This document shows positions 15,516 through 24,653 of a stretch of DNA of 64,000 nucleotides, in pieces. The notes beneath the pieces are model-generated. The model worked only from the letters and a program-made list of their open reading frames with translations, did no database searches and was not told the DNA's origin. Made by a program: the position numbers and the translations under genes. The stretch's first letter is position 1; every line of letters starts with the position of its first letter. Origin of the DNA: an uncultured Bacteroidia bacterium (lineage in GTDB: Bacteria > Bacteroidota > Bacteroidia > Bacteroidales > F082); assembly GCA_902774295.1 (NCBI GenBank), contig CACYHP010000001.1, positions 744,001 through 808,000 on the forward strand, given 5' to 3'.

Positions 15516-18500
15516 ATGAAAAAATTAACCTTATTAGTACTTCTGTCAGTTATGAGCTTAATCACTTTCGCTCAGACAGTTGAGAAAACCTATCATTTTG
15601 ATAATCCGAAGGTTACAGAGCTTCGCGGATATCAACAAATCAACTTTGACGGCTGTTTGCAGACCGCTGTGGCTGGAAATCCTTCATTGCCTTACCAGTC
15701 GGTGAGCCTGTTGCTGCCACAAGGTACTGAGGCAGAGTCGATTGAAGTGGAACTCTCTGATTTTCAAGAAATTGAAAGCAGTTTAAACCTTTTCCCATAT
15801 CAGCCTTCAAGAACAATTGGAGATAATGAAAAGAAAGATTTGGTTGTCAATGAGGCAATTTATGCGTCAAAGAGCGTGTATCCTGCTGAAAATCATGGTG
15901 TTGTGACCACACAATACAAAAATGGCTATGGCTTCGCATTCACCTCGTTCACTCCAGTGCAGTATATCCCTTCGGAAGACAAGGTGATGTATGCAAAAAC
16001 AGCGAATGTGCGTGTAAACGTTAAAGCTTCCAGAGCCGACAACAGCGCAAATCTCTGGGGAACACAAGAAATTAAAAACAGCGTGAAACGTCTCGCTCAA
16101 AACCCTGAGATGGTTGATAGCTATGAGACAAGAGGCCGTGAAGTGACAGCTTACGATGTTTTGATCATCACAAGCTCAGAATTTGTCGATGCTTACAGCG
16201 AGTATTGTAACTATTACAACTCAATCGGTTTGCGTAACAGAATCGCTTTGGTGTCAGACATTTACGCTAATATGACTGGCAATGACGACCAGGATAAGAT
16301 TCGTAACTACATCATCCAGGAATACCAGAACAACGGTATTTTGATGGTTGTTTTGGGTGGCGACATCAATATTGTCCCTTACCGTGGATTCTATTGCTAT
16401 GTGACATCTGGTGGTGGTGACAAGGAAAGCAACAACATCCCGGCAGACCTTTATTATTCGGGCCTCGACGGCACTTGGAATGACAATGGTAACAACCGTT
16501 ACGGTGAGCCGGGTGAGGACGACCTCCTCCCGGAAATCGGTGTCAGCCGTATGTCGTTTAAGACCGTTGCGGAACTTCAAAATATGATTCACAAGACCTT
16601 GTCATATCAGCAGACTCCTGTCATGGGCGAGTTCCAGAAGGTTATTTTGGCAGGTGAGCATCTCTACGACAACCCGACATCAAACGGTTCGGATTATCTC
16701 GAGCTTCTTATCGGTTTGCATGATGATAACGGATATACAACTTTAGGTTATCCTGCGACTTATAACTTTACCAGACTTTATGAAGAAGAAGGTACTTGGA
16801 GCGGTTCGGCATTGAAACAGGCAATCAATGCAGGAACAGGATATGTGCACCATAATGGTCACGCCAACTCGAATTACGTGGCTGGCTGGTATGGCATCTC
16901 AAACAGCGATTTCTCTGGCGCCAACGGCGTTAATCACAACTACACGTTCTTCCATTCGCAAGGCTGCGACTGCGGCGCTTTCGATGAAGATTGCATCCTT
17001 GAGAAGATGGTGAAGATTGAGAATTTCGCTGTTGCCGTCATCGGAAACTCACGTTACGGATGGTTTAACGAAGGTCAGACTGAAGGTCCTGGCACACACC
17101 TCGAGAGAGAGATGACCGACGCTCAGTGGAACGACCGTCTGGGTTGTCTCAGTATGGCTCATTCTGAAGGCAAATGCATGACAGCACCATGGGTCACGGC
17201 TCCAGGTCAATGGGAAGAAGGCGCATTGCGCTGGAACTTCTACGATATGAACATCCTCGGTGATGGCGTGGTCAACGTGTGGCTTGATGAGCCTTACACA
17301 GCAACAGTTAATGCTCCTGGACAGCTTGTCGTCGGCTCTCAGTCAGTTGAGGTGACAGTTACCGACCCTAACGGCAACGGCTTGAAGAACTTCCGCTGCC
17401 TCATTTATATGGATGACGAAGTCGTCGCAATGGGTGTCACCGACGAAAACGGTGTCGCAGAAATCGCATTCGAAGGCGGACTCCAGAACGTTGGCACAAT
17501 GATTATGAAAGTCTATGGCGTGAGCTCATATCCTCAGAATGTCGAGATGATGGCAGTGCCAAGCAACACTCCATACGTGGTGTATGAGAGCTACACCTTG
17601 AACGGCGGCTCACAGATTGAATTCGATGGCAACTATTCGTTCAATATGGTTATGACTAATGTCGGAAGTGTCAGCGCAAGCAATGTGACAGCGACAATTT
17701 CATGCGACAGCGAATATGTGACATTTAATGAGACATCGGCAACGGTCGGCAATGTGGCAGGCAACCAGAGCTCAACACTCGAAAATGCCTTCGCTTTCAC
17801 AGTGCGCAACGACGTGCCTAACAACACCAACGTACGTTTCAATGTCGTCTGCACCGATGGCACAGAGACATGGGAGAGCCATTTCAACGCAAAAATCTAT
17901 GCTCCTGAATTTGAATTGGTTAGCGCAGTGCTCGAGACACCTTCAGGCTCATCTCTGAACCCTGGCGACAGCGGCACGGTGCATTTTGTCTTTAGAAACA
18001 ACGGCGGAGCGGAAGTGCCTTCAGCAACATTTGTGATTTTCAACTCACACGATGTGATTACAATACCTACAACAGAATGGCAATATGGCGCCGTTGCAGC
18101 AGGCGAAGAGTTTACAGCAGATATGGCGTTGACATTGAGCGAAAGCGCTGTTATTGGTAATATGTATGAACTGCTCTATTCGGCTTATTATGACAATTAT
18201 ATGCTGCAAGACTCATATTATGTCTCTGTTGGCCAATCGATGGAAGGCTTCGAAACAGGCGACTTCAGCGCATTCGACTGGCAAAGCATTAGTCCGGTTT
18301 ATGCATGGACAGTGGTGACTGAGAATCCTTATGAAGGCATGTATTGCGCCAAGTCATCAGGTATTTCAGACAGTGAGACAACAGCATTGTTCATAACTAT
18401 TGAAACCAGCTCTGAAAGTGAGGTGAGTTTCTATTATAAGGTGTCGTCTGAAAGTAACTGGGATAAGCTGTATTTTAAGATTGATGGAACAGAGAAAGGC

Positions 18501-18899
18501 GACTGGTCGGGCATGGTCGCATGGGCACAGGCTTCATACACCCTGACCCCCGGCTCTCACGAGCTTAGATGGGAATATAGCAAGGACAGCTCAATGTCGA
18601 GCGGCAGCGACTGCGCATGGATCGACAACATAGTGTTCCCGGCAACAACAATTATCACGGGTGTATACCAAGTTGTCGAAAAGAACAATGTCGAAATCTA
18701 TCCTAACCCGGTGAACGATGTGTTGAATATCCAACTCGGTGAAAATCACTCGGATGTTGAGATTTACAACAGCTTTGGACAGGTTGTGAGACGTTATGAA
18801 AACGTGTCAGGCGACATGCAAATCAACGTCAATGACCTCAACGCAGGAGTCTATTTCGTGAAAGCGAACGGTGAGGTCACGAAGGTGATTAAGAGATAA
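15516..18899 (+). CDS. gingipain-like C25 cysteine protease with type IX secretion signal
   Basis: 1127 aa. Signal peptide (to about residue 19, ...ITFAQ), an N-terminal propeptide region, and a C25 peptidase domain (about 210-590) holding His445/446/449 in HHNGHANSNYV and Cys484/486 in FFHSQGCDCGAF; the 35-37 residue spacing matches the His-Cys dyad of gingipains. After it come Ig-like or adhesin-type beta domains, a jelly-roll-like region (about 910-1050), and a C-terminal sorting domain that begins with the EIYPNPVNDVLNI segment and ends in VIKR, the type A signal of the Por/T9SS system. The protein is therefore probably exported to the cell surface or medium. Cleavage specificity is unknown. 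Confidence 0.92.
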   Translation: MKKLTLLVLLSVMSLITFAQTVEKTYHFDNPKVTELRGYQQINFDGCLQTAVAGNPSLPYQSVSLLLPQGTEAESIEVELSDFQEIESSLNLFPYQPSRTIGDNEKKDLVVNEAIYASKSVYPAENHGVVTTQYKNGYGFAFTSFTPVQYIPSEDKVMYAKTANVRVNVKASRADNSANLWGTQEIKNSVKRLAQNPEMVDSYETRGREVTAYDVLIITSSEFVDAYSEYCNYYNSIGLRNRIALVSDIYANMTGNDDQDKIRNYIIQEYQNNGILMVVLGGDINIVPYRGFYCYVTSGGGDKESNNIPADLYYSGLDGTWNDNGNNRYGEPGEDDLLPEIGVSRMSFKTVAELQNMIHKTLSYQQTPVMGEFQKVILAGEHLYDNPTSNGSDYLELLIGLHDDNGYTTLGYPATYNFTRLYEEEGTWSGSALKQAINAGTGYVHHNGHANSNYVAGWYGISNSDFSGANGVNHNYTFFHSQGCDCGAFDEDCILEKMVKIENFAVAVIGNSRYGWFNEGQTEGPGTHLEREMTDAQWNDRLGCLSMAHSEGKCMTAPWVTAPGQWEEGALRWNFYDMNILGDGVVNVWLDEPYTATVNAPGQLVVGSQSVEVTVTDPNGNGLKNFRCLIYMDDEVVAMGVTDENGVAEIAFEGGLQNVGTMIMKVYGVSSYPQNVEMMAVPSNTPYVVYESYTLNGGSQIEFDGNYSFNMVMTNVGSVSASNVTATISCDSEYVTFNETSATVGNVAGNQSSTLENAFAFTVRNDVPNNTNVRFNVVCTDGTETWESHFNAKIYAPEFELVSAVLETPSGSSLNPGDSGTVHFVFRNNGGAEVPSATFVIFNSHDVITIPTTEWQYGAVAAGEEFTADMALTLSESAVIGNMYELLYSAYYDNYMLQDSYYVSVGQSMEGFETGDFSAFDWQSISPVYAWTVVTENPYEGMYCAKSSGISDSETTALFITIETSSESEVSFYYKVSSESNWDKLYFKIDGTEKGDWSGMVAWAQASYTLTPGSHELRWEYSKDSSMSSGSDCAWIDNIVFPATTIITGVYQVVEKNNVEIYPNPVNDVLNIQLGENHSDVEIYNSFGQVVRRYENVSGDMQINVNDLNAGVYFVKANGEVTKVIKR

Positions 18900-18914
18900 A
18901 TAGCCTTAATCACA

Positions 18915-18987
18915 TTAAAGCGGCAACCCTAAAGGCTTTAAAGCCATTAATGGCATTAAGGTCTTTAAGGCTGCCGCTTAATTTTTT
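18915..18987. terminator. hairpin between convergent C25 protease and pssA genes
   Basis: TTAAAGCGGCA (18915-18925) pairs with TGCCGCTTAA (18972-18981), followed by TTTTTT on the rightward strand; the inner part is a set of ATTAA/CTTTAAGGC words that can pair further. Suits termination of the rightward gene and possibly of pssA. Confidence 0.55.
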
Positions 18988-18994
18988 AAGGTCT

Positions 18995-19705
18995 TTATCC
19001 TCTATAGCAAACTACCGAAAGCAAAATATAGAATAAGAAAACAAACGGCAGCGCCACCAGTTTCAGGATTATGAAAGCGACGATGGCGAAAAGCACCACG
19101 AAATAGCGCAGGATGTTTTCTTTAAAACGTAAACTCTTGATTTTAAAAGAGAAGAACGGCACCTCGCTGATCATCAGCCAGCTGAAGATGGCAACGGTGG
19201 CGAGTAAAAAATATGGGTTTACAATAAAATTATAAAGAGCGCTCTCTGTTGAGATACGCGAAAGCATCAGAGGCAGCGAAGCGATGAAAAGGCCTACTGC
19301 AGGCACCGGAAGTCCGATGAACGACGTGCTCTGACGTGTGTCGATGTTGAATTTCGCAAGACGCACAGCAGCAAATGCCGCCAAAACAAACGCCAGCATA
19401 GGGAAGACGTTGACGTCGGCGACCATCCAGCTGATGCCGGTTTTACCCAGTAGCATCGCAATGATAAACGACGGCGCCACCCCAAAAGAGACGACATCCG
19501 ACAAGGAGTCGAGCTCGCCTCCGATGGGCGATTTCGCGTTGAGCATACGTGCGGCAAAACCGTCGAAGAAATCAAAAACGGCGGCGACAAATATCATCGC
19601 TGCAGCACCTAAAACATGATTCTGACAGAGTAAAAGTATTGACACACAGCCGCTTAACAAATTGCAGCATGTGATGGTGTTCGGTATGTGCTTGACTATC
19701 GACAT
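18995..19705 (-). CDS. pssA: CDP-diacylglycerol-serine O-phosphatidyltransferase
   Basis: 236 aa integral membrane enzyme that joins CDP-diacylglycerol and serine to make phosphatidylserine, the precursor of phosphatidylethanolamine. The CDP-alcohol phosphotransferase motif is perfect: Asp45, Asp48-Gly49, Ala52-Arg53, Gly62, Asp66 and Asp70. About seven membrane helices follow. Length and the N-terminal HIPNTITCCNLLSG agree with PssA rather than PgsA. A minus-strand -7 TATTTTTG lies at 19727-19720, inside the 30 bp gap from the AraC-family gene. Confidence 0.93.
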   Translation of the reverse strand: MSIVKHIPNTITCCNLLSGCVSILLLCQNHVLGAAAMIFVAAVFDFFDGFAARMLNAKSPIGGELDSLSDVVSFGVAPSFIIAMLLGKTGISWMVADVNVFPMLAFVLAAFAAVRLAKFNIDTRQSTSFIGLPVPAVGLFIASLPLMLSRISTESALYNFIVNPYFLLATVAIFSWLMISEVPFFSFKIKSLRFKENILRYFVVLFAIVAFIILKLVALPFVFLFYILLSVVCYRG

Positions 19706-19735
19706 GACTCAAATTTTTGCAAAAATAATAATTTT

Positions 19736-20650
19736 TTATTTCTGACGATAAGAATTTGGGGTGCAGCCGGTGTGAGCCTTGAAATATTTGTAGAAAAACG
19801 ACTGGTTAGGGAAATTGAGCTGGTCGGCTATCTCTTTGACACTCAAATCGGTATGACGCAGAAGATGCTGCGCCTCGAGTATCACATATTTATTAATGAT
19901 TTCTGGCGCCGAGAAACCGCTCACGCTTTTTACGATTTGCGAAAGATATTTCGGTGTGATGCACAACCTGTCGGCATAAAAACTGACCATACGCTCCTTA
20001 TTATGATATCTCTCAACGAGTTTGATGAAGCTTTCAAACACTCGTTTATGTCTTGTTGAAGGTGTTTTTTCTTCAGCATCGGCTTCAGCATCGAGACGTT
20101 TTTTCAGCATGCCGCCGATGAGATAAAACACCGAAGTGAGCAGATAACCGACACTGACATTGCGATACTCCGAGTCGATATTTAAAACATTATCAACGAG
20201 TTTGAAATACTCTGTCGCAATTTTGACCTCTTCGGGAGTCGTTGTCATGATTGGGTTTTGCAGCATATTGATGGCATCGATGAATATCTTGTCGAGGTCG
20301 GTGCTTAATGCTGTCATATATTTCGGCGATACAGCGATAATTGTCAGCTCGACAAGCTCGTCATCGCGGTTTACAGGCTGCAGCTGAATAATATTATTCG
20401 GAAGGTTTATCACAAGCATTCCGTCATGAATCTCATATTCCGTGAGGTTAATGGTGCATTTGAAATGTCCTTTTCGGCAATACGCCGCCACAAAACCGTC
20501 GATGCGGCTCGGAAACTTCAGCAGCTCCCAGTCGACATTGTTGTTCTGTCGCGCAAAGATAAAATCATCACCAATGCTTATGATGTCGTCCTTTAAGAAC
20601 AACTCTTTAACTTTCGATAGGGTGAACCTGTTGTACGATCTATTATCCAT
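19736..20650 (-). CDS. AraC-family transcriptional regulator
   Basis: 304 aa from the ATG at 20650. The longer frame to 20677 is rejected because a -7 element TACTTTTG (20674-20667) lies within it. N-terminal sensor-like domain of about 190 residues, then the two helix-turn-helix motifs (RYHNKERMVSFYADRLCITP..., LSVKEIADQLNFPNQSFFYK) and the closing GCTPNSYRQK. It is divergent from the TolC/HlyD/ABC-2 operon, and two near-identical direct repeats in the shared upstream region are good candidates for its binding sites. It likely controls that export operon; the inducer is unknown. Confidence 0.93.
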   Translation of the reverse strand: MDNRSYNRFTLSKVKELFLKDDIISIGDDFIFARQNNNVDWELLKFPSRIDGFVAAYCRKGHFKCTINLTEYEIHDGMLVINLPNNIIQLQPVNRDDELVELTIIAVSPKYMTALSTDLDKIFIDAINMLQNPIMTTTPEEVKIATEYFKLVDNVLNIDSEYRNVSVGYLLTSVFYLIGGMLKKRLDAEADAEEKTPSTRHKRVFESFIKLVERYHNKERMVSFYADRLCITPKYLSQIVKSVSGFSAPEIINKYVILEAQHLLRHTDLSVKEIADQLNFPNQSFFYKYFKAHTGCTPNSYRQK

Positions 20651-20707
20651 TTCGAAATATTTTCGACAAAAGTACACTATTTTTATGATATGATGTTAAT
20701 ATATTTG

Positions 20708-20753
20708 CAAAAATTCGACCTTTAGATATATTTTAGTCAAAAATTGACCTTTA
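20708..20753. promoter_or_regulatory. direct-repeat operator candidate for the AraC regulator
   Basis: CAAAAATTCGACCTTTA at 20708-20724 and CAAAAATTGACCTTTA at 20738-20753 differ by a single inserted C and start 30 bp apart, close to three helical turns. They lie between the regulator's promoter and a weak -7-like TATTTTG (20774-20780) of the export operon, the typical position for AraC-type activator sites. Confidence 0.7.
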
Positions 20754-20786
20754 CTGGCATTAAAAAGTGTTGTTATTTTGCACCCT

Positions 20787-20890
20787 CATTTCGAACAGAA
20801 CGAAGTGGAGTTTAGAATTACTTTTTTAACATTTGCAATCGACTGATTTTGTTATTGCATTCTATATTATTTCACTTCATTCGAGATGAA
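20787..20890. repeat. degenerate palindromic element in the leader of the export operon
   Basis: CATTTCGAACAGAACGAAG on the left and CACTTCATTCGAGATGAAG on the right retain the outer arms of the 88 bp family, while the middle has drifted. It lies in the presumed 5' leader of the tolC-like gene, unlike the intact copies, which lie at 3' ends. Confidence 0.6.
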
Positions 20891-20927
20891 GAAATTAATG
20901 AATAATAAATGATAAAAATATAAAACA

Positions 20928-22436
20928 ATGCAAATTAAAAGATTGAAATTGGTGATTTTGACCGTGATTTTGGCGGTTGTCTCTCCTATGATGGCGCAGC
21001 AGGTGCTGTCGTTGCAGAACTGTCGTGACATGGCGATGGAGAACAATAAGAATCTCAAGATCTCGCAGGAGAAGGTCAACATGGCGAATTACGACAAGAA
21101 AATCGCCGCATCGAACTATTTCCCGTCGATTTCGGCGCAGGGGACTTACATGCACAACGAGAAAGAACTTCAGCTGTTGAGCGACGACAAGCTTAACACC
21201 ATCAGCACTGTCGGAACTTCGCTGCAAAACGGCGTGAACGGCTACATCGACCCGGTCATCCAGAATCTGATGGATAACCCGTTGATGTATCAGATAATCA
21301 TGAACAGCCCACAGCTGCAGTCGTTGATCAACAACCTGCATCATATCGGGGCTTTTGAGACTATCGACGCCATCGGTCAGGAGATAAGCAAGAACTTCAT
21401 CCTCGACACCCGTAACGTGTATGCGGGCATGATTACTGTGATGGAGCCTGTGTACGCCGGCGGTAAGATCCGCGCTTACAACAAGATGGCACGTTACGCT
21501 CAGGATCTCGCACAGATGCAGCTCACTACCGAGCAGCAGGAAATCATTGTTGCGACAGACAAGGCCTATTGGCAAATCGTTTCGTTGGCTAACAAGCAGA
21601 AACTCACCGAGAACTATGTGGATTTGCTCCGTACCATGTCGGACAACGTCGACAAACTCGTGAACGAGGGCATGGCAACCAATGCTGACAGACTTTCCGT
21701 CAAGGTGAAACTCAACGACGCTGAGCTGTCATTGATAAGAGTGCAGAACGGTGTGGCACTTTCCAAGATGCTCCTTTGCCAGAGCTGCGGACTGCCTCTC
21801 GACACAGAGATTGTGTTGGAAGACGAGAACCTCGACGATGTGGCGGTGCCGGCTTATACCAATGAATATACCGAAGAGGACATCATGAACAACAGACCTG
21901 AGCTCCAGAGTCTTACCCTCGCCACCAAGATTTACGACAAGAAAGTGAACATCGCACGTGCTGAGTTCTTGCCAACAGTAGCTTTGTATGGCAACTACAT
22001 AGTGACCAACCCTTCGATGTTCAACGGCTTCGAGACCGAGTTCCGCGGATTCTATAACTTCGGCGTGGTCGCGAGAGTGCCTATTTTCCATTTCGGCGAA
22101 GGCTACAACAAAATTCGCAAAGCGAAGTCTGAGGCGATGATAACACAACTCAAGTTGGAAGACACCAAAGAGCTCGTGATGTTGCAGGTCAGCCAGTTTG
22201 AAAAACAAATCAAAGAGGCTGAGCAGCGTCTGCAGATGACCACCGAGAAGATGTCGGATGCTGAAGAAAACCTGCGTATGGCGACGGTTGGCTTCAACGA
22301 GGGTATGATACCTTCATCGACACTCGAGGCCGCTCAGACATCGTGGATGCAGGCTCACTCAGAATATATCGACGCAAAAATCGATGTCATAATGGCAAAT
22401 ACATATTTAAAGAAATCAATAGGGGTTTTGAATTAG
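20928..22436 (+). CDS. TolC-family outer membrane efflux protein
   Basis: 502 aa with a signal peptide (to ...MMAQQ at about 24) and the long heptad-rich helices and repeated half-structure of TolC proteins, for example LSLQNCRDMAMENNKNLKIS near the N-terminus and NNRPELQSL in the middle. Forms the outer-membrane/periplasmic channel. First gene of a tight four-gene set with an HlyD-type adaptor and two ABC-2 permeases, so it is the exit duct of that exporter. Expression is probably under the divergent AraC regulator. Confidence 0.93.
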   Translation: MQIKRLKLVILTVILAVVSPMMAQQVLSLQNCRDMAMENNKNLKISQEKVNMANYDKKIAASNYFPSISAQGTYMHNEKELQLLSDDKLNTISTVGTSLQNGVNGYIDPVIQNLMDNPLMYQIIMNSPQLQSLINNLHHIGAFETIDAIGQEISKNFILDTRNVYAGMITVMEPVYAGGKIRAYNKMARYAQDLAQMQLTTEQQEIIVATDKAYWQIVSLANKQKLTENYVDLLRTMSDNVDKLVNEGMATNADRLSVKVKLNDAELSLIRVQNGVALSKMLLCQSCGLPLDTEIVLEDENLDDVAVPAYTNEYTEEDIMNNRPELQSLTLATKIYDKKVNIARAEFLPTVALYGNYIVTNPSMFNGFETEFRGFYNFGVVARVPIFHFGEGYNKIRKAKSEAMITQLKLEDTKELVMLQVSQFEKQIKEAEQRLQMTTEKMSDAEENLRMATVGFNEGMIPSSTLEAAQTSWMQAHSEYIDAKIDVIMANTYLKKSIGVLN

Positions 22437-22476
22437 TTTAATAGCTTAATAGTTTAATAGGTTAATAGGTTTAAGA
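22437..22476. repeat. octamer array (TTAATAGN) after the tolC-like stop
   Basis: Four 8 bp units of TTAATAG plus one variable base begin directly after the TAG stop of the upstream gene. TAA and TAG triplets recur in shifting frames. The next start codon follows 2 bp after the array. Confidence 0.8.
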
Positions 22477-22478
22477 TT

Positions 22479-23486
22479 ATGGCAACAGAGAGAACACAGA
22501 GAATCAACACTATTATCTCATTGACGGTGTTGGGTATTGTTATAGCAGCCGTTTGTGTCATCGGATCAATCACTTACGGCAAGACAAACGAGATTATGCA
22601 GGGTCAGATGGAAGTCACGGAGTACCGTGTGTCGTCGAAAGTCCCTGGCAGAATCTTGGAATTCAGAGTTAAAGAAGGACAGATGGTGAAGGCTGGCGAT
22701 ACTTTGGCAATCATCGAAGCTCCTGAGGTAAAGGCTAAGAAAGCACAGGCTGAGGCTGTGAAGACGGCTGCTGTGGCATTGAACGACAAGGCTGAGGCAG
22801 GTGCCCGCGAGGAACAGATCCAGGGCGCTTACGAGCTGTGGCAGAAAGCCATCGTGAACCGCGACATCTGGGAGAAATCGTTCAAACGTGTATCGAATCT
22901 TTTCAAGGAAGGCGTCGTGAGCGAACAGAAATATGATGAGACCAAAGCTCAATACGATGCCGCCGTCGCCACCGAAAAAGCCGCCAAGTCACAATACGAC
23001 ATGGCTGTGAAAGGTGCTCAGAAACAAGATAAAGAGATGGCTGCCGCTAAGGTCGAACAGGCTAAAGGCGTCGTCGAAGAAGTCGACTCATACATCCATG
23101 AGACTATCTTGCTCGCCTACGCTGACGGTGAGGTCACCGACATCTTCCCGCATATCGGAGAGCTCGTCGGCACTGGCGCTCCTATCATGAACATCGCTAT
23201 GATGGACGACATGTGGGCCACCTTCAATGTACGTGAGGACCATCTCAGCAATATGCCTCTCGGAAGCCGTTTCACCGCTGAGTTCCCGGCATTGGGCGGC
23301 ACAAGCGTCATCATGGAAGTCACCTATATGAAAGACCGTGGTGACTATGCCGCTTGGAAAGCTACAAAACAGACCGGACAATATGACCTCAAGACCTTCG
23401 AGGTGCGTGCAGTGCCGGTGTCTGCTGTCCCTGGCTTGAGACCAGGCATGACTGTGGTTTACAGAATTGGCGAAGAAAGAAGATGA
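22479..23486 (+). CDS. HlyD/EmrA-type membrane fusion protein
   Basis: 335 aa periplasmic adaptor: one N-terminal membrane helix (about 15-32), a biotinyl-lipoyl-like half (VSSKVPGRILEFRVKEGQMVKAGDTL near 50-75), a coiled coil (about 85-200), the second lipoyl half (DGEVTDIFPHIGELVGTGAPI) and a beta-barrel domain ending at the GLRPGMTV segment. Bridges inner-membrane permeases to the TolC-like protein encoded just upstream. The stop overlaps the next start (ATGA). Confidence 0.92.
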   Translation: MATERTQRINTIISLTVLGIVIAAVCVIGSITYGKTNEIMQGQMEVTEYRVSSKVPGRILEFRVKEGQMVKAGDTLAIIEAPEVKAKKAQAEAVKTAAVALNDKAEAGAREEQIQGAYELWQKAIVNRDIWEKSFKRVSNLFKEGVVSEQKYDETKAQYDAAVATEKAAKSQYDMAVKGAQKQDKEMAAAKVEQAKGVVEEVDSYIHETILLAYADGEVTDIFPHIGELVGTGAPIMNIAMMDDMWATFNVREDHLSNMPLGSRFTAEFPALGGTSVIMEVTYMKDRGDYAAWKATKQTGQYDLKTFEVRAVPVSAVPGLRPGMTVVYRIGEERR

Positions 23487-24652
23487 AGGGACTGCAACAG
23501 ATAGTGGCTATCGCGAAACGTGAGCAGAAGAGAATGCTTCAGCGTGGAATCTATACGTTCTGTATGGTCATCGCGCCTGTCGTGGCGTTCCTTTTCTTCA
23601 CCACGCTGATGGACGAGGGGTTGCCTGCTGAACTGCCTGCTGGCGTCGTCGATGAGGACAACACCGCCACCACACGTGAGGTCATCCGCAACCTTGACGC
23701 GTTCCAGCAGACCAACATCATCGAGCATTATCCTGATGTAGCCGCAGCGCGAAAAGCCATGCAAAGAGGAAAGATTTACTCTTTCTATTATATCCCGAAG
23801 GGTACTACGCAGCTCGCCATCTCCGGCAAGCAGCCAACGGTGTCGTTCTACACCGCTGCATCGTACCTCATCCCGGGCTCACTGGAATATCGCGACATGA
23901 AGATGATGTCGGAATATGCCTCGGGAGCCGTCGGACGTGCCACGTTGTACGCTAAAGGATATACCGAAGACCAGGCTATGGCAGTGCTGCAGCCGATAAA
24001 GATGGAGATGCACGCCGTCAACAACCCGGGTCTGAACTACTCGATTTACCTCTGTAACACCATCCTTCCGGGAATCTTGATGCTGCTCATTATGCAGGTC
24101 TCGATTTACTCTATCTATGTAGAGCTTAAGGAAGAGACGTCAAAGGAATGGCTTGCCATGGCTGACAACGATATCGTCAAGGCATTGTTAGGCAAGCTGT
24201 TGCCACAGATTGTGACATGGTCTTTGATGGGTTTGTTCTGCTTGCTTATTCTGTATGGAGTATGGCATTTCCCGTTGCATAGCGGCATCTGGCCGATGAT
24301 TCTGAACATGTTCTTGCTCATCAACGCCTCGCTGGCGCTCGGCGTTTTCTTCTGCGGAGCCTTGCCGTCGTTGCGTTGGGCATTGAGTCTCGCCACCCTA
24401 TGGGGCGTGCTCTCGTTCCCAATATCAGGATTCTCGTTCCCGCAGATGTCGTTCCCGGCACCTCTCAGAGGCCTGTCGTGGCTCTTCCCGCTGCGTCATT
24501 ACTTCCTGATATATGTCGACCAGGCACTCAACGGACTGCCGCTGTACTATTCGTGGCTTAACATCGCCATCCAGATAGCGTTCTGGGCATTGCCGATATT
24601 GGTCTTGGGACGTTTGAAGAAATTCTTGTTAGAATACCATTATACGCATTAA
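23483..24652 (+). CDS. ABC-2 type permease
   Basis: 389 aa. N-terminal membrane helix near residue 25, a large periplasmic domain (about 45-190), then five membrane helices, the ABC-2 (YhhJ/YbhR-like) layout. It is translationally coupled to the HlyD gene and followed 1 bp later by a second permease of the same type, so the two probably form a heterodimer. No ABC ATPase is encoded in this operon, so energy must come from a protein encoded elsewhere or from another source. Confidence 0.9.
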   Translation: MKGLQQIVAIAKREQKRMLQRGIYTFCMVIAPVVAFLFFTTLMDEGLPAELPAGVVDEDNTATTREVIRNLDAFQQTNIIEHYPDVAAARKAMQRGKIYSFYYIPKGTTQLAISGKQPTVSFYTAASYLIPGSLEYRDMKMMSEYASGAVGRATLYAKGYTEDQAMAVLQPIKMEMHAVNNPGLNYSIYLCNTILPGILMLLIMQVSIYSIYVELKEETSKEWLAMADNDIVKALLGKLLPQIVTWSLMGLFCLLILYGVWHFPLHSGIWPMILNMFLLINASLALGVFFCGALPSLRWALSLATLWGVLSFPISGFSFPQMSFPAPLRGLSWLFPLRHYFLIYVDQALNGLPLYYSWLNIAIQIAFWALPILVLGRLKKFLLEYHYTH

Positions 24653-24653
24653 T

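Noticed and set aside
20651..20677. Nine-codon extension of the AraC regulator
   Set aside because: It contains the gene's own -7 element TACTTTTG, so the ATG at 20650 is preferred.
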